This document shows, one piece after another, positions 1-9,982 of a DNA stretch of 64,000 nt (its first letter is position 1; each line of letters begins with the position of its first letter). Source of the stretch: JAWKNZ01 sp041391425 (GTDB lineage: Bacteria > Bdellovibrionota_B > Oligoflexia > Oligoflexales > JAWKNZ01); assembly GCA_041391425.1 (NCBI GenBank), contig JAWKNZ010000017.1, positions 1 to 64,000 on the forward strand. Reading direction: 5' to 3'. The position numbers were made by a program, and so were the translations under genes. The notes beneath the pieces were generated by a model, which made no database searches, was not told the origin of the DNA, and saw only the letters and a program-made list of their open reading frames with translations.

Positions 1-1938
1 GAGGATTTGGCTGGTGGCGCCAAAAGTCGCTGGACGACTTACGTTGTTGAGGCAAATACCGAGCTTACTGGTGAAGATGTTTTTGATGCTAACGTGGCGC
101 AAGGGAGCGGTTTGGAAACAATGCCGCATGTGGCTCTTCAGTTTACCGGTCCTGGAGGCAAGAGATTTGCTGATATTACTGGTAAAAATGTGCAAAAGCG
201 CATGGCTATAATTTTAGATGGGGTGGTCGAGTCAGCTCCAAACATACAGAATAAAATTAGTGGTGGAAATGCTTCTATTACCTTAGGGGGAAATCGACCT
301 TATAACGAGGTAGTTCAGGAGGCTGAGGATTTGGTTTTGATCCTTAAATCTGGCTCAATTCCTGCGGATATTGAAGTTTTGGAAGAGAGGCAAGTTGGTG
401 CTAGTTTAGGCCCCGAGTTAGCTAATCAAGGTGTGAAAGGTGTTATGGTAGGGCTAGCATTGGTACTCGTCTTTATGTTTGTCTATTATAAGCGTCCTGG
501 TTTTGTAGCGAATGTAGCGCTTGTTCTTAATGGTCTTTTTCTTTTAGCATTAATGGGTGGTTTTGGTTTTGCTTTGACCTTACCTGGGATTGCAGGTTTT
601 ATTTTGACTCTAGGTATGGCCGTTGATGCCAACGTGTTGATTAACGAGCGTATCAGACAGGAATTACGGGAAGGAAAGAGTGCTAAAAAGGCGTTAGAGA
701 ATGGCTTTGACAAGGTTTTCTGGACGATTATTGATGCCAACGTTACTACTTTGATTGCTGCCATTGTATTGATGGAAACCAACCCTTCAGGACCAATTAG
801 AGGCTTTGCTGTAACTTTAATGATTGGACTTGTGGTTTCTGTATTTACGTCCTTATTTTGTTCGAGAGTTTTCTTCGAGATTGTTTTGTCTAGGAAATCG
901 AGCGATAAAGCAGTACGCGAATTTTTAGGTGGTGCCAAAATTGATGCATCGAAGCCTGTTTTTGCTTTTGATTTTCTTAAAAAAGGGCCATTTGCTACTG
1001 GGCTTGCTGTGGCATTAGGTGTTCTTGTATTGATCACAGGTGCTGTGAAAGGAGTTAACTGGGGCGTTGACTTTGCTGGTGGTACTGAAGTTGTTGTGGG
1101 ATTTGATAAAGACGTTGAGGTTGGTCAAATTAGAAAGGTTGCTAGCGAAGCCTCTGTTGATAGTTTGACAGTTCAAGCTTTGGGAGGAGGCAAAAAACAG
1201 TATCTAATGCGCTTTGATGCTGGGAAGGAAGTGACTGAAAATAAAGATCTGTCTGCTTCTGCAAAAAGTGGCAAGGCTGTTGAGATGTTTGCTGAGTTTA
1301 AAGACAAGATTATGAGCGGTCTTGCTTCCTTTAAGCCAGATATTATGCAGGTTGACTTTGTCGGTCCGCAAATTGGTCACGAGCTTAGAAATCAAGGGAT
1401 TCAGTCAATTTTTTGGGCGATCTTAGGAATTTTTATCTATATTTTGATGCGTTTTGATTTGCGTTTCGGCCCCGGTGCTGTCGTCAAAATGGCATTAGAT
1501 GTCTTGATTATGCTTGGATTTTTTATCTTTTTTCAAAGGACTTTCGACCTTACATCTGTGGCTGCTTTTTTAACTGTGGTTGGTTACTCGGTGAATGACA
1601 CGATAGTTATATACGATAGGATTCGAGAAAATATTTCTTTGCACGGTCGGCGCACTTTAGGTGAAAATATTAATATTTCAATTAACGAATCGCTTTCTAG
1701 GACTATCAATACTTCTGTAACCACTGTTGTTGCACTAATTGGAATATTGATTTTTGGAACTGGGCAAATTTGGAATTTCGCCATGGCAATGACATTAGGC
1801 GTTATTGTCGCAACCTTATCTTCGACATTTGTCGCTAGCTCGTTTGTGGTTTGGTCGGAGAAGTGGCAAAAGAAAAGAGCTAAAGCTAAGAGAAGTAGCG
1901 CCTCTAGTTCTTCGCAGAAGCCGGCCCATGTCCGCTAA
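1..1938 (+). CDS. secDF: SecD-SecF fusion (5' end outside window)
   Basis: Inner-membrane component of the Sec translocon that uses the proton-motive force to pull proteins into the periplasm. The frame is open from base 1, so the SecD N-terminus lies upstream; the TTG at 7 is internal. The end of the SecD periplasmic domain (ELTGEDVFDA, LDGVVESAPNI) is followed by VGASLGPELANQG and a TM block containing the SecD motif GMAVDANVLINERIRQEL near visible residue 205. SecF then begins around residue 320, with NWGVDFAGGTEVVV near 353 and GYSVNDTIVIYDRIREN near 530. About twelve TM segments are predicted over both halves, followed by a basic Ser/Lys-rich tail. SecD and SecF are joined in one chain, as in some Firmicutes and other bacteria. 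It is convergent with the next gene. Confidence 0.96.
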   Translation, partial: EDLAGGAKSRWTTYVVEANTELTGEDVFDANVAQGSGLETMPHVALQFTGPGGKRFADITGKNVQKRMAIILDGVVESAPNIQNKISGGNASITLGGNRPYNEVVQEAEDLVLILKSGSIPADIEVLEERQVGASLGPELANQGVKGVMVGLALVLVFMFVYYKRPGFVANVALVLNGLFLLALMGGFGFALTLPGIAGFILTLGMAVDANVLINERIRQELREGKSAKKALENGFDKVFWTIIDANVTTLIAAIVLMETNPSGPIRGFAVTLMIGLVVSVFTSLFCSRVFFEIVLSRKSSDKAVREFLGGAKIDASKPVFAFDFLKKGPFATGLAVALGVLVLITGAVKGVNWGVDFAGGTEVVVGFDKDVEVGQIRKVASEASVDSLTVQALGGGKKQYLMRFDAGKEVTENKDLSASAKSGKAVEMFAEFKDKIMSGLASFKPDIMQVDFVGPQIGHELRNQGIQSIFWAILGIFIYILMRFDLRFGPGAVVKMALDVLIMLGFFIFFQRTFDLTSVAAFLTVVGYSVNDTIVIYDRIRENISLHGRRTLGENINISINESLSRTINTSVTTVVALIGILIFGTGQIWNFAMAMTLGVIVATLSSTFVASSFVVWSEKWQKKRAKAKRSSASSSSQKPAHVR

Positions 1939-1986
1939 GTATTCAAGAAGTATTGAGCAGCTTTAGGTTTTGTAAATAACTTCTTG

Positions 1987-2646
1987 CTAGATACTAAAGG
2001 CAAAGCTGATAGCTGCTTCTCGTTCAAAGGGCTCAGGCTTAGGGAATTTGTAAAAGAAGAAATTGTATTCGATCATGCCATACATTCTTCTTGTGAACTT
2101 AATACCTAAGCCTACACCTGCGTGGGGTTTGTAAGTTGGCTCAGGATCGACTTTACTGATTAACTGGTCTTCTTCGAAGACTTCTATTTTTCTTTGTGTC
2201 GCGGTTACACCTGCTTTTAATCTAGCGATAAAAATCCAAAACCCAGGATCTAGGACAATTGAAAGTTTGGCTTTATTTTGCGTATCTTTTATCTTGGTTG
2301 ACTTTCCAGGGGTTCTTGTTGAGGTGTCAAGCTCTGAGTTAAAATCAATTTCATCGTATTCATCTGTTATTTCTTGTTCGGTCGTTGTTGTTGTCTTAAA
2401 ATTTTGTCCGACTGCTAATTGTAATTTAAATAGGCGCCAGAAACTAATCCCAGCTTTAAGTCCTTTTTCTTCTCGTTGGGATATTTTTTCTGTTTCGGTC
2501 CCTTGGCTTTGTTTTGTGGTGATAGATTTTGTTGAGCTTACACTATAATATGGAGCTATGGTAATCCCAGCATGGCATACTGCCGGGAGCAAACCCGCTA
2601 AGAAAGTTACCATTATAAGATTTGCTAAGTCTCGCATTTGGAACAT
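1987..2646 (-). CDS. Putative secreted/outer-membrane barrel protein, unknown function
   Basis: A 219-aa protein with an N-terminal signal peptide (hydrophobic LIMVTFLAGLLPAVCHA, likely cleaved after CHA). The mature part alternates polar and aromatic residues, with short turns between them (KLQLAVGQNFKTTTT, YGMIEYNFFFYKF), and ends in AISFAFSI, which is compatible with a small beta barrel of about eight strands. The start is supported by GAGG seven bases upstream; an in-frame ATG lies at codon 4. No family was recognised. It converges on secDF and is monocistronic here. The outer-membrane location is inferred from the signal peptide and strand pattern only. Confidence 0.7.
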   Translation of the reverse strand: MFQMRDLANLIMVTFLAGLLPAVCHAGITIAPYYSVSSTKSITTKQSQGTETEKISQREEKGLKAGISFWRLFKLQLAVGQNFKTTTTTEQEITDEYDEIDFNSELDTSTRTPGKSTKIKDTQNKAKLSIVLDPGFWIFIARLKAGVTATQRKIEVFEEDQLISKVDPEPTYKPHAGVGLGIKFTRRMYGMIEYNFFFYKFPKPEPFEREAAISFAFSI

Positions 2647-2909
2647 TATAGAGCCTCATTTATAGCGTAAGTTATCAAAGTTATTCGAACTACCCATCTA
2701 CTTAAATACTTAAATGAGGATCGGTACAAATATGGATTGGTTTAGAAGTTTTGTCGCTTGGGGGGAAATTGTCTGAAATTAAAGTGAGTTGAAATTAAAA
2801 AGGGCCTCTTATAGTCTCTTATAGATTGACATCACGATTAAGAGAAAATTCGGCCCCATATACCATGGTTATATAGGATTTTCGTGTAGAAGGAATCGAA
2901 TTGTGATCT

Positions 2910-3281
2910 TTATAGGAGCTCCATGTCGGTAATATGGCCACCGCTAAAAGATTCTGAATATTGGAAATCTTTTGTTGGCATAACTCCGTTTCTAAGTCCT
3001 TTGGTACGAAAGTTTAGAATATAAACTTCACATTGAAAATAGTCCGATTCTCTTGTGAATGGATATTTGACGCAATCATAGGTTTCACCCGGAGCTAATG
3101 GTGCTCTTTTGACCGGCTCTGAAACAGGGCGCCCCCTTCCTCTCGGTTTGGTATTAACTTCGGGGTCGTGTTCTTGCCCTTGCTTGATTTTCAAACCACA
3201 AAGATTTTTAAATTCAACGGTTTTTTTGTCATCTGCAAGCTTTCCATGTCGCACGTGGTGCGGGCAACGATTGCAACCCAT
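2910..3281 (-). CDS. Small cysteine-containing hypothetical protein
   Basis: A 123-aa soluble protein with no signal peptide. It opens MGCNRCPHHVRHGKL (a C-x2-C plus two His), with further Cys at LCGLK, YDCVKY and FQCEVY, so a metal site (zinc or iron) is possible. A central Gly/Arg/Pro stretch (KPRGRGRPVSEPVKRAP) looks flexible. An AAGGAAGGA Shine-Dalgarno lies just upstream of the ATG. No family was recognised and the neighbours give no hint. Confidence 0.6.
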   Translation of the reverse strand: MGCNRCPHHVRHGKLADDKKTVEFKNLCGLKIKQGQEHDPEVNTKPRGRGRPVSEPVKRAPLAPGETYDCVKYPFTRESDYFQCEVYILNFRTKGLRNGVMPTKDFQYSESFSGGHITDMELL

Positions 3282-3811
3282 GATCCATTCCTTCCTTGGT
3301 TTGTATGTTAAACATACTGAGAAATTACCTGGATATTGCTTGTATAAAAGTCATGTAGGGCGCTGAAATGATACCTTGCTATATAGTAATTTCTTCTAAA
3401 TAAGATGCCTTTAACTTCATTGTTTGAAGGCACTATTGATTAAATTACCAGCAGATTTTTGGCATCTTGTCTTTCAGCTCCTTTTTTGAGACCTTTGCTT
3501 TAGCCTAGAATTTTGATAGGGCATACAAGGCCCAAATCAGGAACACTAAGCGCTATACAATCAAGCCTAGGTGCTTTGCTATTCTCAGCACTTTGTTAAA
3601 GCCAGAGTTATTAACTTTTTAATTGCTCAAAATGGATTACTAGAGATACTAATGCACATAGGTGTGAGAATGCAACGAAAAATTTACTGTTAGTACTTGT
3701 TTTTTTAGGAAAAATTTATTTCTATGGTTTACTAAAAAATAGATCTTTGTTAGCGTTTTTAGAATGTTATATCTTGAGTTAGTAGATTATTTTTTTCATT
3801 ATGAGGTCACC
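3282..3811. other. 530-bp intergenic gap
   Basis: Divergent spacer between the cysteine-containing small gene and accD. It is AT-rich towards accD and must hold both promoters. No convincing RNA gene, repeat or ORF was seen. Confidence 0.5.
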
Positions 3812-4675
3812 ATGGGTTGGGCAAAAATAGAAAAAGCACCTCTTTCGAAAACTGAGAAACGAGATACGCCTGATGGCCTTTGGCAGTCATGCAATCAATG
3901 TGGTGAAATTGTTTTTCGTAAGGATTTTGAAGCGAATCAAAATGTTTGTCCTAAATGCCAATACCATTTTCCTTTAGCGGCGCCTGAGAGAATTCTTTAC
4001 TTCTTGGATCCAAATTCGTTTAGTGAAAGCGATAGTGAGCTAAGTAGCACTGATCCGTTAGAGTTTAAAGATAGTAAGCCATACGCTAAAAGGATTGAAG
4101 AGTCTCGAAAAAAAACTGGGAGGAATGATGCATTTATTTCTGGTGAAGGGTTACTTGAAGGGAAGCCAATTCAAATAGGAGTTTTCGACTTTCGCTTCAT
4201 GGGTGGAAGTATGGGCTCTGTTGTTGGAGAAAAAATAGCACGTGTATTCAAGCGTTCATTAGAAAAGAAGCAGCCTGCAGTGATTTTTTCCGCATCTGGT
4301 GGAGCGAGAATGCAGGAAGGAATATTGAGTTTGATGCAAATGGCCAAAACATGCACTGCTCTGTCCTATCTAAAAGATGCTGGCATTCCTATGATTTCCG
4401 TTATGACAAATCCGACTACAGGAGGAGTTGCTGCGAGCTATGCTATGCTGGGCGATATTAATATTGGCGAACCTGGAGCATTAATTGGTTTTGCGGGACC
4501 CAGAGTTATCAGACAAACAATTGGAGAAAGCCTTCCTGAAGGTTTTCAACGCTCAGAATATTTGCTGGATCACGGTATGCTCGACCTAATTTGTCATCGA
4601 GAAATGCTGAGATCAACTATAAGTCAAATTTTATCTATACTATACCAACCAGCTAGTGATGGCCTTGGGAAATGA
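3812..4675 (+). CDS. accD: Acetyl-CoA carboxylase carboxyltransferase subunit beta
   Basis: Beta half of the carboxyltransferase that moves CO2 from carboxybiotin to acetyl-CoA, making malonyl-CoA for fatty acid synthesis in the cytoplasm. The N-terminal zinc ribbon is visible as CNQC...CPKC (residues about 27-49). The crotonase-fold core follows, with FSASGGARMQEG, MTNPTTGGVAASYAMLGD and IGFAGPRVIRQT. At 287 aa it is the usual length. An upstream in-frame ATG at 3764 exists, but ATG 3812 has GAGG at normal spacing and gives the standard MGW start. Its stop overlaps the folC start (ATGA), so translation is probably coupled; accD-folC is a common gene order. Confidence 0.95.
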   Translation: MGWAKIEKAPLSKTEKRDTPDGLWQSCNQCGEIVFRKDFEANQNVCPKCQYHFPLAAPERILYFLDPNSFSESDSELSSTDPLEFKDSKPYAKRIEESRKKTGRNDAFISGEGLLEGKPIQIGVFDFRFMGGSMGSVVGEKIARVFKRSLEKKQPAVIFSASGGARMQEGILSLMQMAKTCTALSYLKDAGIPMISVMTNPTTGGVAASYAMLGDINIGEPGALIGFAGPRVIRQTIGESLPEGFQRSEYLLDHGMLDLICHREMLRSTISQILSILYQPASDGLGK

Positions 4676-6363
4676 ACTCATCTTCAGAAAAAATAGAGCT
4701 TGAATTTGAGTGCTTGTTCTCCAAAAGAGCATCAAAGATAAAGCCTGGATTGGAGCGTATCAAATCAGCATTAAGCTTTTTCCCATTTTTACTAAATCCA
4801 TCTGATGACAACGGTAAGAATGTTTTTGGCATTCAGGAGTTTAAGTCGCTAGGAAGTGCAGTGGCTAATTTACATAAGTTTGATGAAGATATTTTTTCAC
4901 CTAAGCAAAATAGAAAACCCGGAAATAAGGCAGCTTCTAAAAGGCCGTATAGGATTTTAGTCGGAGGTACGAACGGGAAAGGTACAACTTCTGGCATGCT
5001 ATTCCATCTGCTTTCTAATGCTGGTTATAAAGTAGGGTTATTCACTTCGCCGCATATATGCCATTTTCGTGAACGTATTCAGGTGACGGGTGAGAATATC
5101 GACGATTTATCTCTTTCGTCCTTATTGAACGATATACGTGGAATACTTCCAAAACAATTATACGATGACATGTCTTTTTTTGAAGTATCCACGGTAATGG
5201 CGTCTCTGGCATTTTTCCACCACAAGTGTGACGTCGAAATATATGAAGTTGGTTTGGGTGGGCGTTGGGATAGTACAAATATTTTTGATCCAGACTTATC
5301 TATCATCACTTCTATCGGCTATGACCACCAAGCTTGGTTAGGAGAGACATTAGAAGAGATTTTGAATGATAAGCTCTATATTGGACGGAGTGGAAAGCCT
5401 TTGCTTTGGGGAGAGCCTTGTCTTGGAAAGGACAGGCAAGGATTATTAGAAATCCTTACGCAAAGAAGTACAACTGATGGATTTTTGATACATAATATTT
5501 GTGAACTGGCAAAAAAAGAAGGCAATAGTTTTAGCCTCCATTTGCCAGCTATCAAGAACATCTATTTTGATTTTCCAAAATGGTTTGACACTTCAGCTCA
5601 GGTTATCAGAGACAATTTTCTTTTGTCTTTTTCGGCAATGATTTATTTTTTAAGCGATATTGAAGGTAAATCTAAGGATTGTACTGTCTCTATATCCCGA
5701 AACGCTTTGAAAAAATTTGCGGGACCAGAGACTCACTGGCCTCCTAGCCTGATTGGAAGGTTTCAGCCGCTTACCGTCAAGGAATCATTATCAGGTAAAG
5801 TGTTTCCTATGATTGTTGACGTGTGCCACAATATTGATTCTGTTTTAAAGTTGATAGAAAATATTAATAAGCTGGCGAAGGACCAAGCTGCTGAGGCACA
5901 AGGAATTAGGGCGGTAAAGCCATATATGCATACTGAGGATGCCTTTCGCAGAGATCAGACGCATGGTACTGATTTTAATAGGGAGCTTTGCCTCTCAGGT
6001 AAAAAAAAGTTACCCGGCATCGTCTCGATAGCGAAGGATAAAGAAGTTGTAAAATTACTACAACATTTACGCAGTGTTTTAGATCCAATTGTGGTATTTA
6101 AAATGGATAACGATCGCAGTTTAACACGCGAACAAATCAGCCCGCTTGCTGAAAATATGCACTATGCTGACAGTTTTTCGGCAGCTTGGCGTTTTGCTAC
6201 AGAGCACTTTGACGTTTTTCAGACACCATGGGTTGTCTGCGGGTCATTTTTTGCTGTTGGTGAGGTTCTTAATTATTTTGATGCTTTTCCAAAAAAACCG
6301 CAAATGCAAACAGCCCTGTTGGGTTCCTTTACATCTGAATATCCTTTGGATGTCTTTAGCTAG
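4672..6363 (+). CDS. folC: Bifunctional folylpolyglutamate/dihydrofolate synthase, long variant
   Basis: Mur-ligase-fold enzyme that adds glutamate to dihydropteroate/folates. The P-loop GGTNGKGTTSGML sits at about residues 98-110, followed by LFTSPHICHFRERIQVTG (omega/folate loop), EVGLGGRWDSTNI and SIGYDHQAWLGETLEEI. The C-terminal domain has VDVCHNIDS near 383, in place of the usual D-G-A-H-N. At 563 aa it is clearly longer than the usual 420-450. The extra length is in the N-terminal ~90 residues before the P-loop and in an insertion around 410-445 (GIRAVKPYMHTEDAFRRD). It overlaps accD by 4 bp and its end overlaps the start of lptD. Confidence 0.9.
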   Translation: MNSSSEKIELEFECLFSKRASKIKPGLERIKSALSFFPFLLNPSDDNGKNVFGIQEFKSLGSAVANLHKFDEDIFSPKQNRKPGNKAASKRPYRILVGGTNGKGTTSGMLFHLLSNAGYKVGLFTSPHICHFRERIQVTGENIDDLSLSSLLNDIRGILPKQLYDDMSFFEVSTVMASLAFFHHKCDVEIYEVGLGGRWDSTNIFDPDLSIITSIGYDHQAWLGETLEEILNDKLYIGRSGKPLLWGEPCLGKDRQGLLEILTQRSTTDGFLIHNICELAKKEGNSFSLHLPAIKNIYFDFPKWFDTSAQVIRDNFLLSFSAMIYFLSDIEGKSKDCTVSISRNALKKFAGPETHWPPSLIGRFQPLTVKESLSGKVFPMIVDVCHNIDSVLKLIENINKLAKDQAAEAQGIRAVKPYMHTEDAFRRDQTHGTDFNRELCLSGKKKLPGIVSIAKDKEVVKLLQHLRSVLDPIVVFKMDNDRSLTREQISPLAENMHYADSFSAAWRFATEHFDVFQTPWVVCGSFFAVGEVLNYFDAFPKKPQMQTALLGSFTSEYPLDVFS

Positions 6364-9300
6364 CTATATCTTACTTGCCAATATAATGCTTGCACAAGAG
6401 TCTGCTGAGAATATAGGGGCAGATGATAACAATGCTGAAATGCAAGATACTTTCTCTCCGCTTGCAGGACCACAAGTTTTTTTTGATGCACAGTCTTCTC
6501 GTTTTAGTCGTGATGGGACTAAGCAGATTTTTATGGGCAATGTTATCGCTATAACAGCGAATACATTTGTAGGGGCTGATAAAATCGAAGTTGATCGTAC
6601 CAAGAATTTAATTTCAGCGGAAGGTAACATCATTGTTTTAACTTCTGATCAAGTCTTTCTGGGATCATCAATGCAATACAATATTGCCAGTGATGATATT
6701 GAGATTCAAGATGCAGTGCTGACAACAAATGATAGCAGCAAAGTTGCAGAAATAAAGAGAGATATTCTTGGCTTCAGTGACGAAGAATTAAAATTTGAAG
6801 CGGCAGTAAAAGAAAGGCTGTCGGAGATTGAAACAGAAAAAATTGATTTGAAGGAAAGGTTTAGGCGAGAGCATCATACGGCCAATGAGCAACAAATTCA
6901 AAATATGATTGATCAATATACGCTGTTATTGGAACGAGAAAAGCTCATTAGAACGCAGGAGAATAAAGTTTTATTGACGATGCCAAATGACCTGCGTAAT
7001 TCTTATAAACGTAGGCGAATTTTTATAGAAGCTAAAAGAAAGGAAAATTTTAAAATTGCCAAGGGAGCTTTAGAAGCCACTTATTTTAAGCTTAAAGGGA
7101 GCAGGATTACCCGTGTAAATAAGAGTGATATTGCAGCAGAACAGGCGTTTATGACTACTTGCAAATGTGACGATGATGAAACCCCTGCTTGGGGATTTAG
7201 AGCGAGTAATATAGAAGCGCAAGTAGGAGGGTATGCAGATTTAACACATCCGGTCTTGGAAGTTAAAGGGATTCCAGTCTTGTATCTACCTTATTTAAAG
7301 TTGCCTCTTAAGAATCAACGACAATCTGGATTCTTATTGCCGGTATTTAATTATGAAAAAAAAAGCGGAACGATTTATTCTCAGCCAGTGTTTTTTGCAT
7401 TTAGCGATTCGACAGATGCAACTGCGAAAATTGATTGGATAGAGCGTCGCGGTACCAGATTAGGCTTGGAATATAGGCGGCAGATACGAAACTATAGTGG
7501 ATGGACGCTACAGCTCGAGGGCTTAAGAGATCGGCTGTGGGTGGATGAGATGACTGCTAGAAGGGATCTCATTGATATTTATTCAGATGGTCTGACTGAA
7601 GCTCGTAAGGTTTACTCGGGGCAGAGCGAACAAGATAATTCAGCAGATAATGAGATAGGTAAGCCTGCCTGGTGGGAGCAAGATGGTATAAAAAATGACA
7701 AATTATTCGGCACATGCTTATTATCAGAGGAAGATGAAAAATATTGCCAAGTTGGCTTAAAGAAAAAAATGGGAGCTCCCCTTAATGATTGGCGAGGACG
7801 GTTTTTTTGGCAGGGAGGTTTTTTCTTTGCTCCGCGTTTATCGTTGGTGAGTGAAGGGGAGCTACTGTCAGATCACCGCTATGCTGATGAACTTTATTTT
7901 GCTGAATCGCTGCAAGATGTTTTAAGCGAGCAAGAGAGGGCACAAAGTTTTTCTAAAATAAAATGGTTTAGTCACTTAGATACACGAAATTTATATTTGG
8001 GAATTGGCTCATTTTTTGGTGACCATATGTATTTGGATGGGCGTTTTTCTGGGCAACAGATCCCTATAGGCTTCAAAGCACACAGCAAATATGTTTCCAT
8101 ATTACCTAATAATTTTCCTGTAACCACATATGGCCAGGCACATTTTGATGGTTATAAGATTGAGGATAATGAATCTCTTGAAGAGGAAGGTATAAGTCCA
8201 AGCGTTGCCAATGAAAACTCCCTGAGTAATGGCTATTGGCAAAGAGCTCGGCTGCGTCTTTTGACACCACTTGTAACCCAACAAGTTATCACTATGAATC
8301 ATTTTGCAGATTTTGAAAATAGATGGATCCACCACAGTGGTTTAAAGACTAAGTCGAGTCGGATTCAAAGTTGGCGAACAGGATTGAAGTTTGATCTACC
8401 TCTTGATGGCAGTATGAAGTTGCCAAAATGGTTCCAAGATAAAACTCTTTTACCCGGAGAGTTAGCAAAGGAAAGCTACCTAAAGCATGAGATGAACTGG
8501 GGAGTTGTGCTGTCTTTACGTCCAGTTGTGGTTAGAGAAGGCCTTTATGGAAATGTTTATGACTTGCTGGGTGAAAATGGACAAGCATTACCTAATAGCA
8601 AAAGTTTGACGTATTTTGCCTCTGATCAAAAGGTTTTGCCAGAAGACCATGAATTCGCATTATCTGAAGATTCAATGATTCCTGAAAAAAAAGTGATTTT
8701 TACCACTAACCATAGTTGGAGTTTTTTCGATCGAGGGTGGAATCTCCTTCCGGCTAAAACGAAATCTAATAGTAGTTTAGCCTCTGATGATAATTCCAAC
8801 ACACAAAAAGATGGCCAAGGTAAGGATGCTGGCATTGACGCAAAAGCTGAGCAGAAAATGTCCTTACATGAGATCGCCCGTGATGAATTGCTTTATAGCT
8901 TAGATAGGCCTGTTAGTAGTAGCGAGGATATGTTTGGGGATGATAAATGGTTTATCAACCGCTATAGAATGGTTGATAGCGGAGAATTTAGACCGCTGAG
9001 CTTTTCGGGAGAAATTAGTTACGATTTTTTCTTAGAAGAATTGAGAAAAGAACAAAAACCTTTATTTGAAGAAAAAGTTCGTCATAATGAAGATGTCGAT
9101 AAGATTGCTGATAATGTTTTGAACACTGATCCAGATAACCCAGAAGTTCAAAAAGAAGCAGCCGAGATTAGAAGAAAACAGAAAGTTAAGGTGGACCCCT
9201 TGCCACAGCCTTGGTCGACACTAAAAACAAATTTGCTTTTCCGCGTGAGTAATTGGTCTTTGAGTGGCAGTGTTAATTATAATTTATATGAAAAGAAGGC

Positions 9301-9757
9301 CACTAAGGTGATTTCATCTTTAACTCTTCCTGTTGTATGGAGTACGGGGGTAAGTTTTGCCTTTCAAATTGATAACTCTTCGGGCTTGGATAGTTATGGT
9401 GAGTTTACCGATTCTATCGAGAAGACTCGATCGGTAAGCATAGTGACGAGGCCTATTAAAAGGATCACTTTGTCGACAATTATGGCCGACAAAACTAGTG
9501 CTAACCAAACATTATCTTCGCAAAAGAACAATCGATATTTTAGCGATAACTATCAAACAGCTGTAGGTATGTCTTATTTAGATAGGTCTGAGTGTTGGGG
9601 GTTAAGCTTTTCTAGAATTAAAAAATATGAGACTGATGAGAGGCAGGCAACATATTTGATTCAATTAGTAGTGAATTTCGCCGGGCAAACGAGATCTCTG
9701 CCCAATATGTCTCCTGGAATCATCAGCTCATTGCCGGTCGGTGAATCACAGGAATAA
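6281..9757 (+). CDS. lptD: LPS-assembly protein LptD
   Basis: Outer-membrane barrel that, with LptE, inserts lipopolysaccharide into the outer leaflet. The chosen ATG gives a basic n-region (KNRKCK) and a hydrophobic stretch ending ANIMLA-QES, a plausible signal peptide; ATG 6350 is the alternative and 6146 is only the most 5' ATG of the frame. The N-terminal OstA/LptA-like domain spans about 40-150 (RDGTKQIFMGNV, LISAEGNIIVL). A charged helical insertion follows (about 150-260). The LptD barrel entry is at about 305-400 (YADLTHPVLEVKGIPVLYL, RQSGFLLPVFNYE, RRGTRLGLEYRRQ). At about 1159 aa it is unusually long, with Asp/Glu/Lys-rich loops. The start lies inside folC, so the two are co-transcribed. 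Confidence 0.9.
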   Translation: MLFQKNRKCKQPCWVPLHLNILWMSLASYILLANIMLAQESAENIGADDNNAEMQDTFSPLAGPQVFFDAQSSRFSRDGTKQIFMGNVIAITANTFVGADKIEVDRTKNLISAEGNIIVLTSDQVFLGSSMQYNIASDDIEIQDAVLTTNDSSKVAEIKRDILGFSDEELKFEAAVKERLSEIETEKIDLKERFRREHHTANEQQIQNMIDQYTLLLEREKLIRTQENKVLLTMPNDLRNSYKRRRIFIEAKRKENFKIAKGALEATYFKLKGSRITRVNKSDIAAEQAFMTTCKCDDDETPAWGFRASNIEAQVGGYADLTHPVLEVKGIPVLYLPYLKLPLKNQRQSGFLLPVFNYEKKSGTIYSQPVFFAFSDSTDATAKIDWIERRGTRLGLEYRRQIRNYSGWTLQLEGLRDRLWVDEMTARRDLIDIYSDGLTEARKVYSGQSEQDNSADNEIGKPAWWEQDGIKNDKLFGTCLLSEEDEKYCQVGLKKKMGAPLNDWRGRFFWQGGFFFAPRLSLVSEGELLSDHRYADELYFAESLQDVLSEQERAQSFSKIKWFSHLDTRNLYLGIGSFFGDHMYLDGRFSGQQIPIGFKAHSKYVSILPNNFPVTTYGQAHFDGYKIEDNESLEEEGISPSVANENSLSNGYWQRARLRLLTPLVTQQVITMNHFADFENRWIHHSGLKTKSSRIQSWRTGLKFDLPLDGSMKLPKWFQDKTLLPGELAKESYLKHEMNWGVVLSLRPVVVREGLYGNVYDLLGENGQALPNSKSLTYFASDQKVLPEDHEFALSEDSMIPEKKVIFTTNHSWSFFDRGWNLLPAKTKSNSSLASDDNSNTQKDGQGKDAGIDAKAEQKMSLHEIARDELLYSLDRPVSSSEDMFGDDKWFINRYRMVDSGEFRPLSFSGEISYDFFLEELRKEQKPLFEEKVRHNEDVDKIADNVLNTDPDNPEVQKEAAEIRRKQKVKVDPLPQPWSTLKTNLLFRVSNWSLSGSVNYNLYEKKATKVISSLTLPVVWSTGVSFAFQIDNSSGLDSYGEFTDSIEKTRSVSIVTRPIKRITLSTIMADKTSANQTLSSQKNNRYFSDNYQTAVGMSYLDRSECWGLSFSRIKKYETDERQATYLIQLVVNFAGQTRSLPNMSPGIISSLPVGESQE

Positions 9758-9788
9758 TTAGATCAAAATGACATAAGGTGCTATATTT

Positions 9789-9938
9789 GTAACTATTCAG
9801 TGTGTTTTTTATCTGATCGTACCCGTCATCCTGAGTGAAGCGAAGGATCTATTTCACAATTTCGAGATCCTTCACTTCACTCAGGATGACGATGTATCAA
9901 GCGACATATTGAAGGGAAAAGATACGCTGAATAGTTAC
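9789..9938. repeat. MITE-like element, copy 1 (150 bp)
   Basis: Ends are 22-bp imperfect terminal inverted repeats: GTAACTATTCAG at 9789 and its complement CTGAATAGTTAC ending at 9938. Inside is a long hairpin of the GTCATCCTGAGTGAAGCGAA type and its complement. The same ends and core recur at 35312-35475. Flanks are CTATATTT and CATATTTT, a degenerate or slipped 8-bp duplication. It lies just downstream of lptD and could also stop transcription. Confidence 0.75.
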
Positions 9939-9982
9939 CATATTTTGAATATAGTATCACGATCGAGTAATGGTGTAATTTT

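Noticed and set aside
486..1037. 183-aa antisense frame
   Set aside because: Lies fully inside secDF on the other strand, without ribosome site or signal; a codon shadow.
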